A stretch of 64,000 nucleotides of DNA from JBBQDZ01 sp038237515 (GTDB taxonomy: Bacteria > Actinomycetota > Thermoleophilia > Gaiellales > Gaiellaceae), in assembly GCA_038237515.1 (NCBI GenBank), contig JBBRYP010000004.1, positions 42,347 to 106,346 on the forward strand. The letters run 5' to 3'. The notes beneath the pieces were generated by a model. It saw nothing but the letters and a program-made list of their open reading frames with translations, had not been told where the DNA came from and ran no database searches. A program made the translations under genes and the position numbers. Numbering within the stretch: the stretch's first letter is position 1; each line of letters begins with the position of its first letter. Shown here in pieces: positions 50,233-58,156 of the stretch.

Positions 50233-50646
50233 TCAGACGTCTGCCGGAAGGAGCACGAACGGACGCCGCCCGGCGCGCAGGACGCGGAAGTGCCGCTCGT
50301 CGAACGTCAGGACGCGCTCCGTGCGGAACCGCGCTGCGAGCACGACGAGCGAGGCGTCGGCCAGACCGACCGCGTGCTCGCGATACTGCTCGACGACAGC
50401 TCCGGCCGCTGCGACGTCGCCGCTGTCGAACGAGACGAGGTCGTAGGCGCCACCTTCGATTTCGCGAAGCAGCGCGAGCTGCGCGTCTACGCCGACACGT
50501 TTTCCGAGCAGGTAATCGAGCTCCGCGAGCACGAACGGGGAGAGCAGGAGCGCAGCCTCGCCTTCGAGAGCCGCCCGCGCTGCCTCGTGCTGCGGTTCCG
50601 CGGCATCCAACGCCGCCAGCAGGCCGCTCGTATCGAGGAGGATCAA
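50233..50646 (-). CDS. vapC: PIN-domain ribonuclease toxin (VapC-like)
   Basis: A 137-residue PIN protein: D5 in MILLDTSGLLAAL, E43 in VLAELDYLLG, D97 in VGLADASLVVLAARF and D115 in VLTFDERHF give the four acidic residues. The TTG start overlaps the antitoxin stop as TTGA, so toxin translation depends on the antitoxin. It would cleave structured RNA when free. Convergent with the deacetylase, 29 bp apart. Confidence 0.88.
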   Translation of the reverse strand: MILLDTSGLLAALDAAEPQHEAARAALEGEAALLLSPFVLAELDYLLGKRVGVDAQLALLREIEGGAYDLVSFDSGDVAAAGAVVEQYREHAVGLADASLVVLAARFRTERVLTFDERHFRVLRAGRRPFVLLPADV

Positions 50647-50870
50647 TCCTCGCCGTAGCCAAAGCCCTCGAGCTGCTCCTCGAGCCGGTCGACGAGGTCG
50701 CCACGACCGCTGTCGAAGAGCGGCAGGCGCGGCCGCCCGCCCTGGCGACCGGCGGTGTAGTGGTCCACGGCCGACCGGATGATGTCTGCCTCGGAGCGGC
50801 CCTCGGTGGCCGCCACGCGCTCGATGCGGCGCTTCAGCTGATCAGGAAGGTAGAGGGTCGTCTTTACCAT
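50643..50870 (-). CDS. vapB: Ribbon-helix-helix antitoxin (VapB-like)
   Basis: A 75-residue protein: strand VKTTLYLPDQLKRRIERVAA, helix GRSEADIIRSAVDHYTA, and an acidic tail (DLVDRLEEQLEGFGYGED) for toxin binding. The ATG at 50870 sits within a 19-bp inverted repeat that is the likely autoregulatory operator. The operon is leaderless or nearly so. Confidence 0.85.
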   Translation of the reverse strand: MVKTTLYLPDQLKRRIERVAATEGRSEADIIRSAVDHYTAGRQGGRPRLPLFDSGRGDLVDRLEEQLEGFGYGED

Positions 50871-50883
50871 ATAACGTATGGTA
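50865..50883. promoter_or_regulatory. VapB operator, 19-bp inverted repeat
   Basis: TACCATA and TATGGTA flank TAACG, overlapping the vapB start codon. On the minus strand the sequence also offers TTATAT as a -10-like hexamer. Binding of a ribbon-helix-helix dimer here would block both initiation steps. Confidence 0.6.
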
Positions 50884-50907
50884 TCAGCAGCTTGCGTTGC
50901 GCCGCCC

Positions 50908-51669
50908 TCAGCGGATGACCCGCATCCGGTCGATGCGGCCGCCGCGGACGTGGTAGACGACGGCGGCGTGCACCGGCTCCGGAGTGCCGGAGACCCGCTC
51001 CTCGGCGACCACGTACTCGCCCACGACGATGCGCTGCGAGACCTCGCAGCGGAGCTCCGGTGCCTGCTCGAAGATCTGCCTGAACTCCGCGCGGAGCGCC
51101 TCGATCCCCTCGAAGGTCACGCCGCCGGCGGCATCCTCGACCACGACGTCGTCGCTGTAGCAGGCCGCGTAGCCCTCGAGGTCGCGGGCGTTGAACGCCC
51201 GCAGTTGCCGATCGACGGTCTCGAGGGCGCTCGGCACACCCGGAGCCTCGCGCGCCGCCGGCGCGTCGTCAACCGCGGGTGCGCGGAAGGGCGCACGCCA
51301 CTCCGGCGCCGCGGGCAGGTGCTCGACCCAGTACTCGGTCGCCCGCGCGATGCGCCCCTCACGCAGCTCGTACACGCCGACGCAGAAGTCGACCGCTGCG
51401 TCGGAGGGCACACGCACCTCCGTGACCACCCGGTCGCCCTCCGCCGTCGTCCGCAGGAGCTCGACACTCCAGTTCGGCGCCGGATGCGCTCGATTCATCG
51501 CGATGTAGCTGTCACGGCCACGGAACCGCTCGCCCGTGTGCGGCCACTCGCAGACGAAGTCCTCGTGGAGCTGCTCCCGGGCGGCCTCCCAGTCGCGCGC
51601 CTGCACCCGCTGCCAGAGCGCCACCACAACGTTCGTCGGCTCGGAGCTCAAGCCTCGGCGCTCCAGCAC
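50908..51669 (-). CDS. Tandem SnoaL/NTF2-like domain protein
   Basis: A 253-residue protein with two consecutive NTF2-fold domains. The first (about 10-125) contains ALWQRVQARDWEAAREQLHEDFVCEWP and YELREGRIARATEYWVEH; the second (about 140-253) contains LRAFNARDLEGYAACYSDDVVVED and YHVRGGRIDRMRVIR. The family includes small-molecule isomerases, hydrolases and non-enzymatic binders, so no function can be set. The GTG at 51669 is assumed; TTG 51654 (LSSEPTNVV) is equally possible. Another single-domain relative is in the menaquinone operon at 56189. Confidence 0.78.
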   Translation of the reverse strand: MLERRGLSSEPTNVVVALWQRVQARDWEAAREQLHEDFVCEWPHTGERFRGRDSYIAMNRAHPAPNWSVELLRTTAEGDRVVTEVRVPSDAAVDFCVGVYELREGRIARATEYWVEHLPAAPEWRAPFRAPAVDDAPAAREAPGVPSALETVDRQLRAFNARDLEGYAACYSDDVVVEDAAGGVTFEGIEALRAEFRQIFEQAPELRCEVSQRIVVGEYVVAEERVSGTPEPVHAAVVYHVRGGRIDRMRVIR

Positions 51670-51875
51670 GTTCTCGGCCCGCGTGTGGACGTAGGACGCT
51701 TGCGAGTCGGCGGGCAGACAGCAGGGACCAAGCTGCCGGGCTGCAGCTCGCTCGCGAAATTGCCCACGAGAAGATCATCCCAGGGCACAAGCCGGCCTGC
51801 GAGATCGAGCTCCGGGCGCCCGGACTCGGACCGGAGGCGCACCAAACCCCGCCCGCGGTCGATACGTTTGCGGGG
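51670..51875. promoter_or_regulatory. Divergent spacer upstream of the radical SAM-mqnC pair
   Basis: A 206-bp gap between divergent genes. It should contain the promoter of the radical SAM gene; no clear hexamers or palindromes are apparent to me. A minus-strand frame is open across it but overlaps the radical SAM gene and looks spurious. Confidence 0.3.
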
Positions 51876-53225
51876 GTGAGCAACGCGACGCTGCACACAC
51901 GCACCGACCTCGTGGAGGCGCTGATCGCACGCTTCCCGCACATCCCGCCCGAAGCGGTGCTGAAGGAGGATCTGCTGCGGACGGGGATCGCCTTCGAGGG
52001 GTCGGCGCTCACCGAGAACCTCGACGGCGAGGTCAAGCCGAAGTCGTACTTCATCTTCTCCTTCGACCAGAAGCCCCTCGCCGAGCTCGGCGAGGCGGCG
52101 ACGCGAAGGCCGCCGGAGGAGATCGCGCTGACGGGCGGCCCCTTCGAGCTGCGGCGCACCATCGTCTCGGTCCGGGTCAACCCTGACTCGCCCTACCGCG
52201 TGGAGGGCGACGAGTCCGGCGACCTACGCCTCGCCCTCGAGGGGCGCGAGATCGCGCTCGTCGGCCTGCCGCCGATGCCCGAGTACTACCGGCACACGCT
52301 CGCGAACGGCAAGACCGTGATGGAGACCGCGCCGACGATCCAGTGGGGCTACCTGATCTACCTCACCGTCTTGCGCCTCTGCCAGTACTTCGGCGCGAAG
52401 GAGGAGTGCGGGTTCTGTGACATCAACCACAACTGGCGCCAGCACCGTCGGGCCGGCCGCCCCTACACCGGCGTGAAACCCGTCGCCGACGTGCTCGAGG
52501 CACTCGAGCTCATCGACCGCTACGACCCCGAGAAGGCGAGCAGGGCGTACACCCTGACGGGCGGCTCGGTGACGAGTACCGTCGAGGGTCTGGCCGAGGC
52601 CGACTTCTACGGGCGCTATGCCCTGGCCATCGAGGAGCGCTTCCCGAACCGGTGGATCGGCAAGGTCGTCGCGCAGGCGCTCCCCCGCAAGGACGTGCAA
52701 CGGTACAAGGACTACGGGATCAGCATCTACCACCCGAACTACGAGGTCTGGGACAAGCGTCTCTTCGGGATCATCTCTCCGGGCAAGGCGCGCTACGTCG
52801 GCCGCGAGGAGTGGCACCGGCGGATCTTCGACGCGGCGGAGGTGTTCGGTCCGCGCCACGTGATCCCGAACTTCGTCGCGGGCGTCGAGATGGCGAAGCC
52901 CTTCGGCTTCGCGACGGTGGACGGGGCGATCGCGAGCACGAGCGAAGGGCTCGACTACTTCATGAGCCGCGGGATCACGCCGCGCTTCACGACCTGGTGC
53001 CCTGAGCCGACGACCCCCCTCGGCCGCGACAACCCCGACGGCGCTCCGCTCGAGTACCACATCCGGCTGCTCGAGGCCTATCGCGAGACGCTCGAGAAGC
53101 ACGGCCTGCGCCCGCCGCCCGGCTACGGGGTGGCAGGCCCGGGCAAGGCCGTCTTCTCGGTCAGCTCCTTCATGGACACACTCAGCCCGGACAAGGTGCC
53201 GGTCGAGGAAGCTGTTCCCGGATGA
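51876..53225 (+). CDS. Radical SAM enzyme with unusual CX8CX2C motif
   Basis: A 449-residue protein. The cluster cysteines appear as C169, C178 and C181 in RLCQYFGAKEECGFCDINHN, a CX8CX2C spacing rather than CX3CX2C. GWxx glycine-rich SAM-binding features follow (YTLTGGSVTS), then KVVAQALPRKDV, YHPNYEVWDKRLF, IPNFVAGVEMAKPFGF and a C-terminal VSSFMDTLSPD. An N-terminal domain of about 160 residues has no match I know. The GTG start lacks a clear ribosome site. The stop overlaps mqnC (ATGA), so it probably acts in or near futalosine-pathway menaquinone synthesis, or on a related cofactor. It is too long and divergent for a confident MqnE call. Confidence 0.8.
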   Translation: MSNATLHTRTDLVEALIARFPHIPPEAVLKEDLLRTGIAFEGSALTENLDGEVKPKSYFIFSFDQKPLAELGEAATRRPPEEIALTGGPFELRRTIVSVRVNPDSPYRVEGDESGDLRLALEGREIALVGLPPMPEYYRHTLANGKTVMETAPTIQWGYLIYLTVLRLCQYFGAKEECGFCDINHNWRQHRRAGRPYTGVKPVADVLEALELIDRYDPEKASRAYTLTGGSVTSTVEGLAEADFYGRYALAIEERFPNRWIGKVVAQALPRKDVQRYKDYGISIYHPNYEVWDKRLFGIISPGKARYVGREEWHRRIFDAAEVFGPRHVIPNFVAGVEMAKPFGFATVDGAIASTSEGLDYFMSRGITPRFTTWCPEPTTPLGRDNPDGAPLEYHIRLLEAYRETLEKHGLRPPPGYGVAGPGKAVFSVSSFMDTLSPDKVPVEEAVPG

Positions 53226-54313
53226 CGTCGGCGAGGCGGATCGCGGCGAAGGTCGAGGCGGGCGGACGCATCGCGCCGGACGATGCGGCGGTGCTCTGGC
53301 ACGAGGCGAGCGACGACGACCTACAGCGGCTCGGACAGGTCGTGCGCGGGCGCTGGCACCGGCCCGACCGTGCCACCTACATGGTGATGCGGATCGTCAA
53401 CTACACGAACGTGTGCGTCGCGCAATGCGACTACTGCGCTTTCTACGTGCTCCCGAACCGAGGTGGCGGCTACGTCCTCTCGCGCGAGCAGGTTTTCGCG
53501 AAGATCGACGACCTGCTGGAGCTCGGAGGCGACCTCGTCGCGTTCAACGGCGGCTTCAATCCGAGGCTGCCGCTCGACTACTACGCCGACCTGTTCGCAG
53601 CGGTGCGGGAGCGCTACGGCGAGCGCGTCGAGTTCTACGCCCTCACGATCGCGGAGTTCCTCTACCTCGCCGACCGCGCCGGCCTGAGCTACGCGGAAGC
53701 GGCAGCGCGCCTGCGCGATGCGGGCGTTCACTGGATCACGGGCGGCGGCAGCGAGATCCTCACCGAGGACTTCCGCAAGCGTCACGCGAAGTTCAAGTAC
53801 ACGGTGCGCGAGTACTTCGAGGCGCAGCGGGCGATCGTCGAGAGCGGCATGCGCACGACCGCGACGATGGTGATCGGCTTCGACGAGACGCTCGAGGAAC
53901 GGCTGGAGCACCTGCAGCGCACGCGCGACTTCCAGGACGGCTGCGCGCGCGACGGCCTCGACGGGCTCTTCTCGTTCCTGTGCTGGACGTACAAGCCGTA
54001 CGGCACAGCGTTCGGAGGTCGTGAGATCGCGCCGCGGGAGTACTGGCGTCACATCGCGCTCTCGCGGATCTTCCTCGACAACGTGCGGCACGTCCGGACC
54101 TCGGTTCTGACGCAGAACGAGGATGCGTTCCGCGCTCTCGACTACGGCGCCGACGACTTCGACCTGCCGATCGAGGACGAGGTGACGCAGAAGGCGGGCG
54201 CACGCATCGACCTCGAGCTGGAGAGCCTGCTCGCGATCCCGCGGCGCCTCGGTTACACGGTCGAGTACCGTCGTGCGGAGCGGCCGCGCGCGCTGTCGAC
54301 CGCGTCCGTCTAG
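53222..54313 (+). CDS. mqnC: Cyclic dehypoxanthinyl futalosine synthase
   Basis: A 363-residue radical SAM enzyme that cyclises dehypoxanthine futalosine in the futalosine route to menaquinone. The cluster motif CVAQCDYC (C65, C69, C72) is preceded by RIVNYTNV and followed by AFYVLPNRGGGYVLS. YALTIAEFLYLADRAGLS, ITGGGSEILTEDFRKR, TATMVIGFDETLEERLEHL and SFLCWTYKPYGTAF are as in MqnC rather than MqnE. The ATG overlaps the stop of the upstream radical SAM gene. The partner steps encoded in this window are mqnA, ubiX/ubiD and menG. Confidence 0.95.
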   Translation: MTSARRIAAKVEAGGRIAPDDAAVLWHEASDDDLQRLGQVVRGRWHRPDRATYMVMRIVNYTNVCVAQCDYCAFYVLPNRGGGYVLSREQVFAKIDDLLELGGDLVAFNGGFNPRLPLDYYADLFAAVRERYGERVEFYALTIAEFLYLADRAGLSYAEAAARLRDAGVHWITGGGSEILTEDFRKRHAKFKYTVREYFEAQRAIVESGMRTTATMVIGFDETLEERLEHLQRTRDFQDGCARDGLDGLFSFLCWTYKPYGTAFGGREIAPREYWRHIALSRIFLDNVRHVRTSVLTQNEDAFRALDYGADDFDLPIEDEVTQKAGARIDLELESLLAIPRRLGYTVEYRRAERPRALSTASV

Positions 54314-54317
54314 GGGC

Positions 54318-54749
54318 CTAGTCCTCGAGCGGGTGCCGAAGGCGAAGTCCGCGGAAGCGGCGGTAATCGCCGTCCGAGGTGATCCACTCGCTCCCGCTTT
54401 CGATCGCAAGTGCGGCGAGGTACGCATCGGGGACGAGATTCCCGCGTGCCCCGCTCTCTGCGCCGAGAACACTGAAGATCTCCCAGTGTCGGGGTCCCGG
54501 CGACAGGACGACGGCGTTCGCTCGCGACCGAAGCGAGTCGCAGAATGCGAGCGCCTGCGGCAGCGGCGTCGGCTCCTTGAACACCTTCGAATGGGTGACG
54601 ATGCGCAGGAATCCGCTCAGGACGAGATCGGAGACCCCGAAAGGCGCGTCCGCTCCCAGCACTCCTTCGAGCCAGGCGCGGTACTCCTCGTGCCTGTTCG
54701 CATCCTCGCGGTGCGCGTAGACGAGGACGTTGACGTCCGTGAGGATCAG
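54318..54749 (-). CDS. vapC: PIN-domain ribonuclease toxin (VapC-like), CTG start
   Basis: A 143-residue PIN protein: acidic residues occur in ILTDVNVLVYAHR, in SDLVLSGFLRIV (the position usually E), NLVPDAYLAALAIE and WITSDGDYRRF. The family N-terminus (MILTDVNVLVYA) begins exactly at a CTG (54749) that overlaps the antitoxin stop as CTGA. No ATG, GTG or TTG occurs in frame at that point; the next ATG is 29 codons in and would delete the first active-site Asp. It is the third PIN toxin of the window. Confidence 0.85.
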   Translation of the reverse strand: MILTDVNVLVYAHREDANRHEEYRAWLEGVLGADAPFGVSDLVLSGFLRIVTHSKVFKEPTPLPQALAFCDSLRSRANAVVLSPGPRHWEIFSVLGAESGARGNLVPDAYLAALAIESGSEWITSDGDYRRFRGLRLRHPLED

Positions 54750-54985
54750 CTGGAGGTTTCCATCGCCTCGAGGAGACTGGCACTGTCGTCGAGGTCGATC
54801 CCCGGCTGGAGCCCGCCGCCGTCGAACGTCACGATCTCGACCGTGTCGAGTTCAGCGTGGATGATGCGCGCAAAGCTGCTGCGAACCGCGTCGGTGACGA
54901 CAGCGCTGAGCGAACGGCCCTCACGCAAGGCCCGCTGCTTCGCCTCGCGCAGCAGGCTTTCGGGGAGATCGACTGTCGTTCGCAT
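54746..54985 (-). CDS. vapB: VapB-like antitoxin
   Basis: A 79-residue protein: ribbon strand MRTTVDLPESLLREAKQRA, helix GRSLSAVVTDAVRSSFA, then a tail (VEIVTFDGGGLQPGIDL) of the type that inserts into PIN toxins. It is followed by the toxin with a 4-nt overlap. Two short inverted repeats directly upstream may be its operator. Confidence 0.85.
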   Translation of the reverse strand: MRTTVDLPESLLREAKQRALREGRSLSAVVTDAVRSSFARIIHAELDTVEIVTFDGGGLQPGIDLDDSASLLEAMETSS

Positions 54986-55018
54986 GCATCAAAGTGTAGA
55001 TGCTCCGCATCAAGATGC
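54986..55018. promoter_or_regulatory. VapB operator-like inverted repeats
   Basis: GCATC (54986) pairs with GATGC (54999) across 8 nt, and GCATC (55007) pairs with GATGC (55014) across 2 nt. The two units share half-sites and lie just upstream of the antitoxin ATG, consistent with cooperative autorepression. Confidence 0.5.
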
Positions 55019-55059
55019 AGAAGAGCGAGTCCGGGAGCTCCCTTGGCCTGGTGGGACGT

Positions 55060-55422
55060 TCAGGTCGTCCCGAGGAACTCGAGCCGGTTCCCGAACGGGT
55101 CCTCGGCGTAGAAGCGCCTGATCCCGGGAATCGCGTCGTCCGAGCGCGTCTCCGCTCCCGCGCGCTCCAGGCGGCCTCGCAGCGCCTCCAGGCCCTCCAC
55201 GCGGAAGGCGGGGTGCGCCTTCAGCGCCGGCGCGAAATTCGGCTCGACGCCGATGTGGAGTTGCTGCGAGCCGCACCGGAACCAGACGCCGCCGCGATCG
55301 TGCAGCGCCTCGGGCTTCGCGAGCTCCTCGAGGCCGAGGACGCCGCCGAAGAACGCCCGCGCCTCCTCCTCCGAGCCCGAGGGCGCCGCCAGCTGGACGT
55401 GGTCGATCGCGACCACCGTCAT
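55060..55422 (-). CDS. VOC/glyoxalase superfamily protein
   Basis: A 120-residue single-module vicinal oxygen chelate protein: VVAIDHVQLAAPSGSEEEARAFFGGVLGLEE carries the N-terminal metal His (H8), QLHIGVE the second, and YAEDPFGNRLEFLG the C-terminal Glu. As a half-barrel it should dimerise to form an active site. The reaction is unknown. ATG 55422 overlaps the mqnA stop (ATGA), and it is the last gene of the menaquinone-respiratory operon. A detoxification role or a step on a menaquinone intermediate are both open. Confidence 0.85.
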   Translation of the reverse strand: MTVVAIDHVQLAAPSGSEEEARAFFGGVLGLEELAKPEALHDRGGVWFRCGSQQLHIGVEPNFAPALKAHPAFRVEGLEALRGRLERAGAETRSDDAIPGIRRFYAEDPFGNRLEFLGTT

Positions 55423-56192
55423 GCCGGCACCCGGTCGCGGACGAATCGCAGCTCCGGCACCTCGTCGAGCTCGCCCGCGTCACGGGCGAGCTCCAGGAAC
55501 GTGTAGAGGCCGGCGCGCTCGCGGGGGCCGAAGGAGTACCGCAGCTTCTCGAAGTAGCGGGCGAGGAACCCGGCCGGATAGCCATACCGGTCACTCGCCT
55601 CGTGGGCGAGCCGCTCGGGCTCCGCACGGGCGATTCGGACCGAGGCGACGAGCGCGTCCTCGAGCTCCGCGACGCCCTCCGCCACCGGCTCGGGTGCCGC
55701 CCAGAGGGCGAACACCATTGGCAAGCCGGTGCGTTCCAGCCACAGCCGCCCCAGATCGTAATGCGGGGTCGGATCCTGGAACGCGCTCTGGAGTGCCGCG
55801 TCGCCGATGAGGAGCTTCGCGTCAGCCTCTGCAGCCCCCGGGGTGCCGAGCGGCACGTGCTCGACCTCGGAGAGCAGCACCTTCGCGAGGACGACGGAGG
55901 TCGCGCTCTCCGGGGTCACCGCGATCGTCCGCACCTGCTCGAGCGGCTTGCGAGAGACGAGCTGGATCGAGTCGATCGCCCCCTCCGAGGATACGCAGAG
56001 GCGGGGCAGGAGCCGCAGCGAGTCGGCGTTACGCGCGTACTCGATCGAGGAGATCGGCGCGAGATCCAGCTCGCCTGCGATGAGCTGCCGGTTCAGGTCG
56101 GTCGGAACGCCGGCGATCTCCTCGACCTCCGCGTTGAGCCGGTAGAAGACCGGCGCCATGTTGACGTAGGAGATGCGGCCGAGGCGGATCAC
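55419..56192 (-). CDS. mqnA: Chorismate dehydratase
   Basis: A 257-residue periplasmic-binding-like enzyme that dehydrates chorismate to 3-[(1-carboxyvinyl)oxy]benzoate, the entry into the futalosine pathway. Family blocks are RLGRISYVNMAPVFYRL, GVPTDLNRQLIAGELDLAPISSIEYAR, IAVTPESATSVVLAKVLL and DAKLLIGDAALQSA, DLGRLWLERTGLPMVFALW. GTG 56192 overlaps the stop of the SnoaL gene (GTGA); the longer open frame upstream lies in that gene. Together with mqnC at 53222 it confirms the futalosine route. Confidence 0.95.
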   Translation of the reverse strand: MIRLGRISYVNMAPVFYRLNAEVEEIAGVPTDLNRQLIAGELDLAPISSIEYARNADSLRLLPRLCVSSEGAIDSIQLVSRKPLEQVRTIAVTPESATSVVLAKVLLSEVEHVPLGTPGAAEADAKLLIGDAALQSAFQDPTPHYDLGRLWLERTGLPMVFALWAAPEPVAEGVAELEDALVASVRIARAEPERLAHEASDRYGYPAGFLARYFEKLRYSFGPRERAGLYTFLELARDAGELDEVPELRFVRDRVPA

Positions 56193-56557
56193 TCCGACAA
56201 CCCCGCCGCCCCAAGGGCGCTCGCCCGGTCCGGGTAGTCCTCCATGCGAACGATCCGGCCGCCCGCAACCCGGTAGACGTGGTGGAGCTCGAAGCCTCTC
56301 TGCGGCGGATCCAGCCGCATATCGACGACGATGGCGTCGCCCGTCTCGCCGAGGATCTCGGGCTGTGCTTCCTTCCCTTCCGACAGGTAGGCCTCGAGCA
56401 CCTCGCGCACCTCTTCGCGGTTCCTGCACTCCGGGATCTCCTCCCCCGGCTCGGGTATGCCGACCCACCGGACCTCGGGATCGAGGAGCTCGAGGAAAGC
56501 CTCCAGTCGACGCTCGTCGAACGCCTCCCGCAGCCGACCGATCAGCTCCATCCCCAC
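56189..56557 (-). CDS. SnoaL/NTF2-like protein in menaquinone operon
   Basis: A 122-residue single NTF2-fold protein (LREAFDERRLEAFLELLDPEVRWVG, then VYRVAGGRIVRMEDYPDRA). It has no obvious catalytic dyad. The GTG start lies 1 bp after the stop of the polyprenyl synthase gene, and its stop overlaps the mqnA start. Position inside a pathway operon hints at a role in quinone biosynthesis or binding, but there is no direct evidence. Confidence 0.78.
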   Translation of the reverse strand: MGMELIGRLREAFDERRLEAFLELLDPEVRWVGIPEPGEEIPECRNREEVREVLEAYLSEGKEAQPEILGETGDAIVVDMRLDPPQRGFELHHVYRVAGGRIVRMEDYPDRASALGAAGLSE

Positions 56558-56558
56558 G

Positions 56559-57476
56559 TCAGCTGACTCTGTCCACGACGGCGTAGGTCAGCGCTTCCAG
56601 CTCCTCGCGCCTGGGCTCACCGTTCAGGCACGCGCGGGCGCGGCTCGCGTAGGAGAGCGCCACCTCGCGAGAGCGCTCGAGCGCACCCGTGGCAGCAACG
56701 CGTGGCAGGGCGCCGTCCAGAGGCCCGCCTGCGATCGCGCGCCAGACGACCTCGTCGTCCCGAGCGGCATAGAGGAGCGGGAGCGTGGGCGTCCCCTCTC
56801 GCAGGTCGGTACCGGCGATCTTCCCCGTCTCGATGCTCTCGCCGGAGCAGTCGAGGATGTCGTCCGCTATCTGGAAGGCAACGCCGAGCGCGCGGCCGAA
56901 CTCCCCGAGGCCGCGCTCGCCGCCGCCCCCGCCCAACAGGCAGGCCGCCTCGAAGAGCGTGCCCGTCTTCAGCTCGCAGCGCTCGAGGTAGCTCTCGACG
57001 GTCGTGCTGGGATCGTGCGTCTGGCGCCGCTGGAGCGCCTCGCCCCGCGCGAGGCAGAGTGCGGCGCCGGCGAGCAGCGAGATCGCACGAGCCTCCCCGA
57101 GCGTCGCGAGCTCGGCGAAGGCGCGGGCGAAGAGGTAGTCGCCGGCGGCACGCGCCGTCTCGCGACCGTACTCCGACCAGGCGGAGGCCCGGCCCCGCCG
57201 GTACTCGGCTCGGTCGATCAGGTCGTCGTGGACGAGCGTCGCCATGTGCACGAGCTCGACCGCGACGCCCGCGGCGACCGGCGGCGACTCGCCCGGCGGC
57301 GAGGCGAGGAAGACGAGCGCGGGGCGCAGCCGCTTGCCTCCCGCGGCGAGCGCCTCTCCGCCGACCTCCCCCACCAGCCCCGCGTCGTGGGAGACCGCCT
57401 GCTCGAGGCGCTCCTCGAGCTCGTCGAGGTAGGCGTCGAGGCCCGGCGCGCGGCGGATCGTCGCCAGCGCGTTCAT
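56559..57476 (-). CDS. Polyprenyl diphosphate synthase (menaquinone side chain)
   Basis: A 305-residue trans-prenyltransferase. The first Asp-rich motif LVHDDLIDRAEYRRG, the GGKRLRP substrate site (residues 48-54), and the second Asp-rich motif QIADDILDCSGE are all present, with GIDLREGTPTLPLL-like region (GTDLREGTPTLPLLYA) after it. It condenses isopentenyl diphosphate units into the long chain (probably hepta- to nonaprenyl) attached to the naphthoquinone. ATG 57476 overlaps the menG stop (ATGA). The upstream part of the long frame belongs to menG in another frame. Confidence 0.93.
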   Translation of the reverse strand: MNALATIRRAPGLDAYLDELEERLEQAVSHDAGLVGEVGGEALAAGGKRLRPALVFLASPPGESPPVAAGVAVELVHMATLVHDDLIDRAEYRRGRASAWSEYGRETARAAGDYLFARAFAELATLGEARAISLLAGAALCLARGEALQRRQTHDPSTTVESYLERCELKTGTLFEAACLLGGGGGERGLGEFGRALGVAFQIADDILDCSGESIETGKIAGTDLREGTPTLPLLYAARDDEVVWRAIAGGPLDGALPRVAATGALERSREVALSYASRARACLNGEPRREELEALTYAVVDRVS

Positions 57477-58156
57477 GCCGCCCTCGCCGTGTGCAGGGCG
57501 ACGATTCCGCCGGCGAAGAGGCGATGGGAGACGCCGTCGAACCCGGCCCCGCGGAGACGGTCGGCGAGCTCCTCGGGGTCTGGGAACCGGCGCACGCTGG
57601 CGGGAAGGTACGTGTAGGCCGCCCCTCCCTTGAAGGCCTTGCCTGCGGCGGGGATCACGGTGTCGAACCAGAGCCGGTAGAACGGCGCGAGCGGCCCTCG
57701 CGGGCGCGTGATCTCGAGGATCCCGAGGCGGCCACCGGCGCGGAGGACGCGGCGGAGCTCCCGCAGCGCCGCGTCGAGGTCGACGACGTTCCGGACGCCG
57801 AAGCCGACGGTCGCAGCGTCGAAGGCTCCGCCGTCGAAGGGTAGATCGAGCAGGTCGCCGCGCAGCCACTCGACGGCGGACGACTTCCGGCGCGCGCGCT
57901 CGAGCATCGCCTCCGAGAAGTCGAGGCCCGTCACCTTTGCGCCTGCCTCACGCGCGGCGATCGCGAGATCGCCGGTCCCGCAGCAGGCATCGAGGACGCG
58001 GTCGCCCCCACGAACGACCGCTCGGGCCGTCGCCCGGCGCCAGCGCTGGTCGAGGCGCGCCGTCATCGCGCGGTTCATCAGGTCGTAGACCGGCGCGATC
58101 CGGTCGAACATCGACTCCACCTCCGGTGCGGAGAGCCTGCCGGTCTCGACGGTCAT
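57473..58156 (-). CDS. menG: Demethylmenaquinone methyltransferase
   Basis: A 227-residue class I SAM methyltransferase (UbiE/MenG family) that makes menaquinone from the demethyl form. FDRIAPVYDLMNRAMTARLDQRWR, the SAM loop VLDACCGTGDLAI, GLDFSEAMLERAR, VGFGVRNVVDLDAALREL and LEITRPRGPL are the family signatures. ATG 58156 follows GGGAGGAG and overlaps the stop of a small ORF (ATGA). It ends the quinone ring pathway here; the prenyl synthase is encoded next. Confidence 0.96.
   Translation of the reverse strand: MTVETGRLSAPEVESMFDRIAPVYDLMNRAMTARLDQRWRRATARAVVRGGDRVLDACCGTGDLAIAAREAGAKVTGLDFSEAMLERARRKSSAVEWLRGDLLDLPFDGGAFDAATVGFGVRNVVDLDAALRELRRVLRAGGRLGILEITRPRGPLAPFYRLWFDTVIPAAGKAFKGGAAYTYLPASVRRFPDPEELADRLRGAGFDGVSHRLFAGGIVALHTARAA

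Noticed and set aside
51512..52180. A 222-codon minus-strand ORF opposite the radical SAM gene
   Set aside because: It overlaps the conserved N-terminal half of the radical SAM enzyme and the SnoaL gene in another frame and shows Ser/Arg bias.
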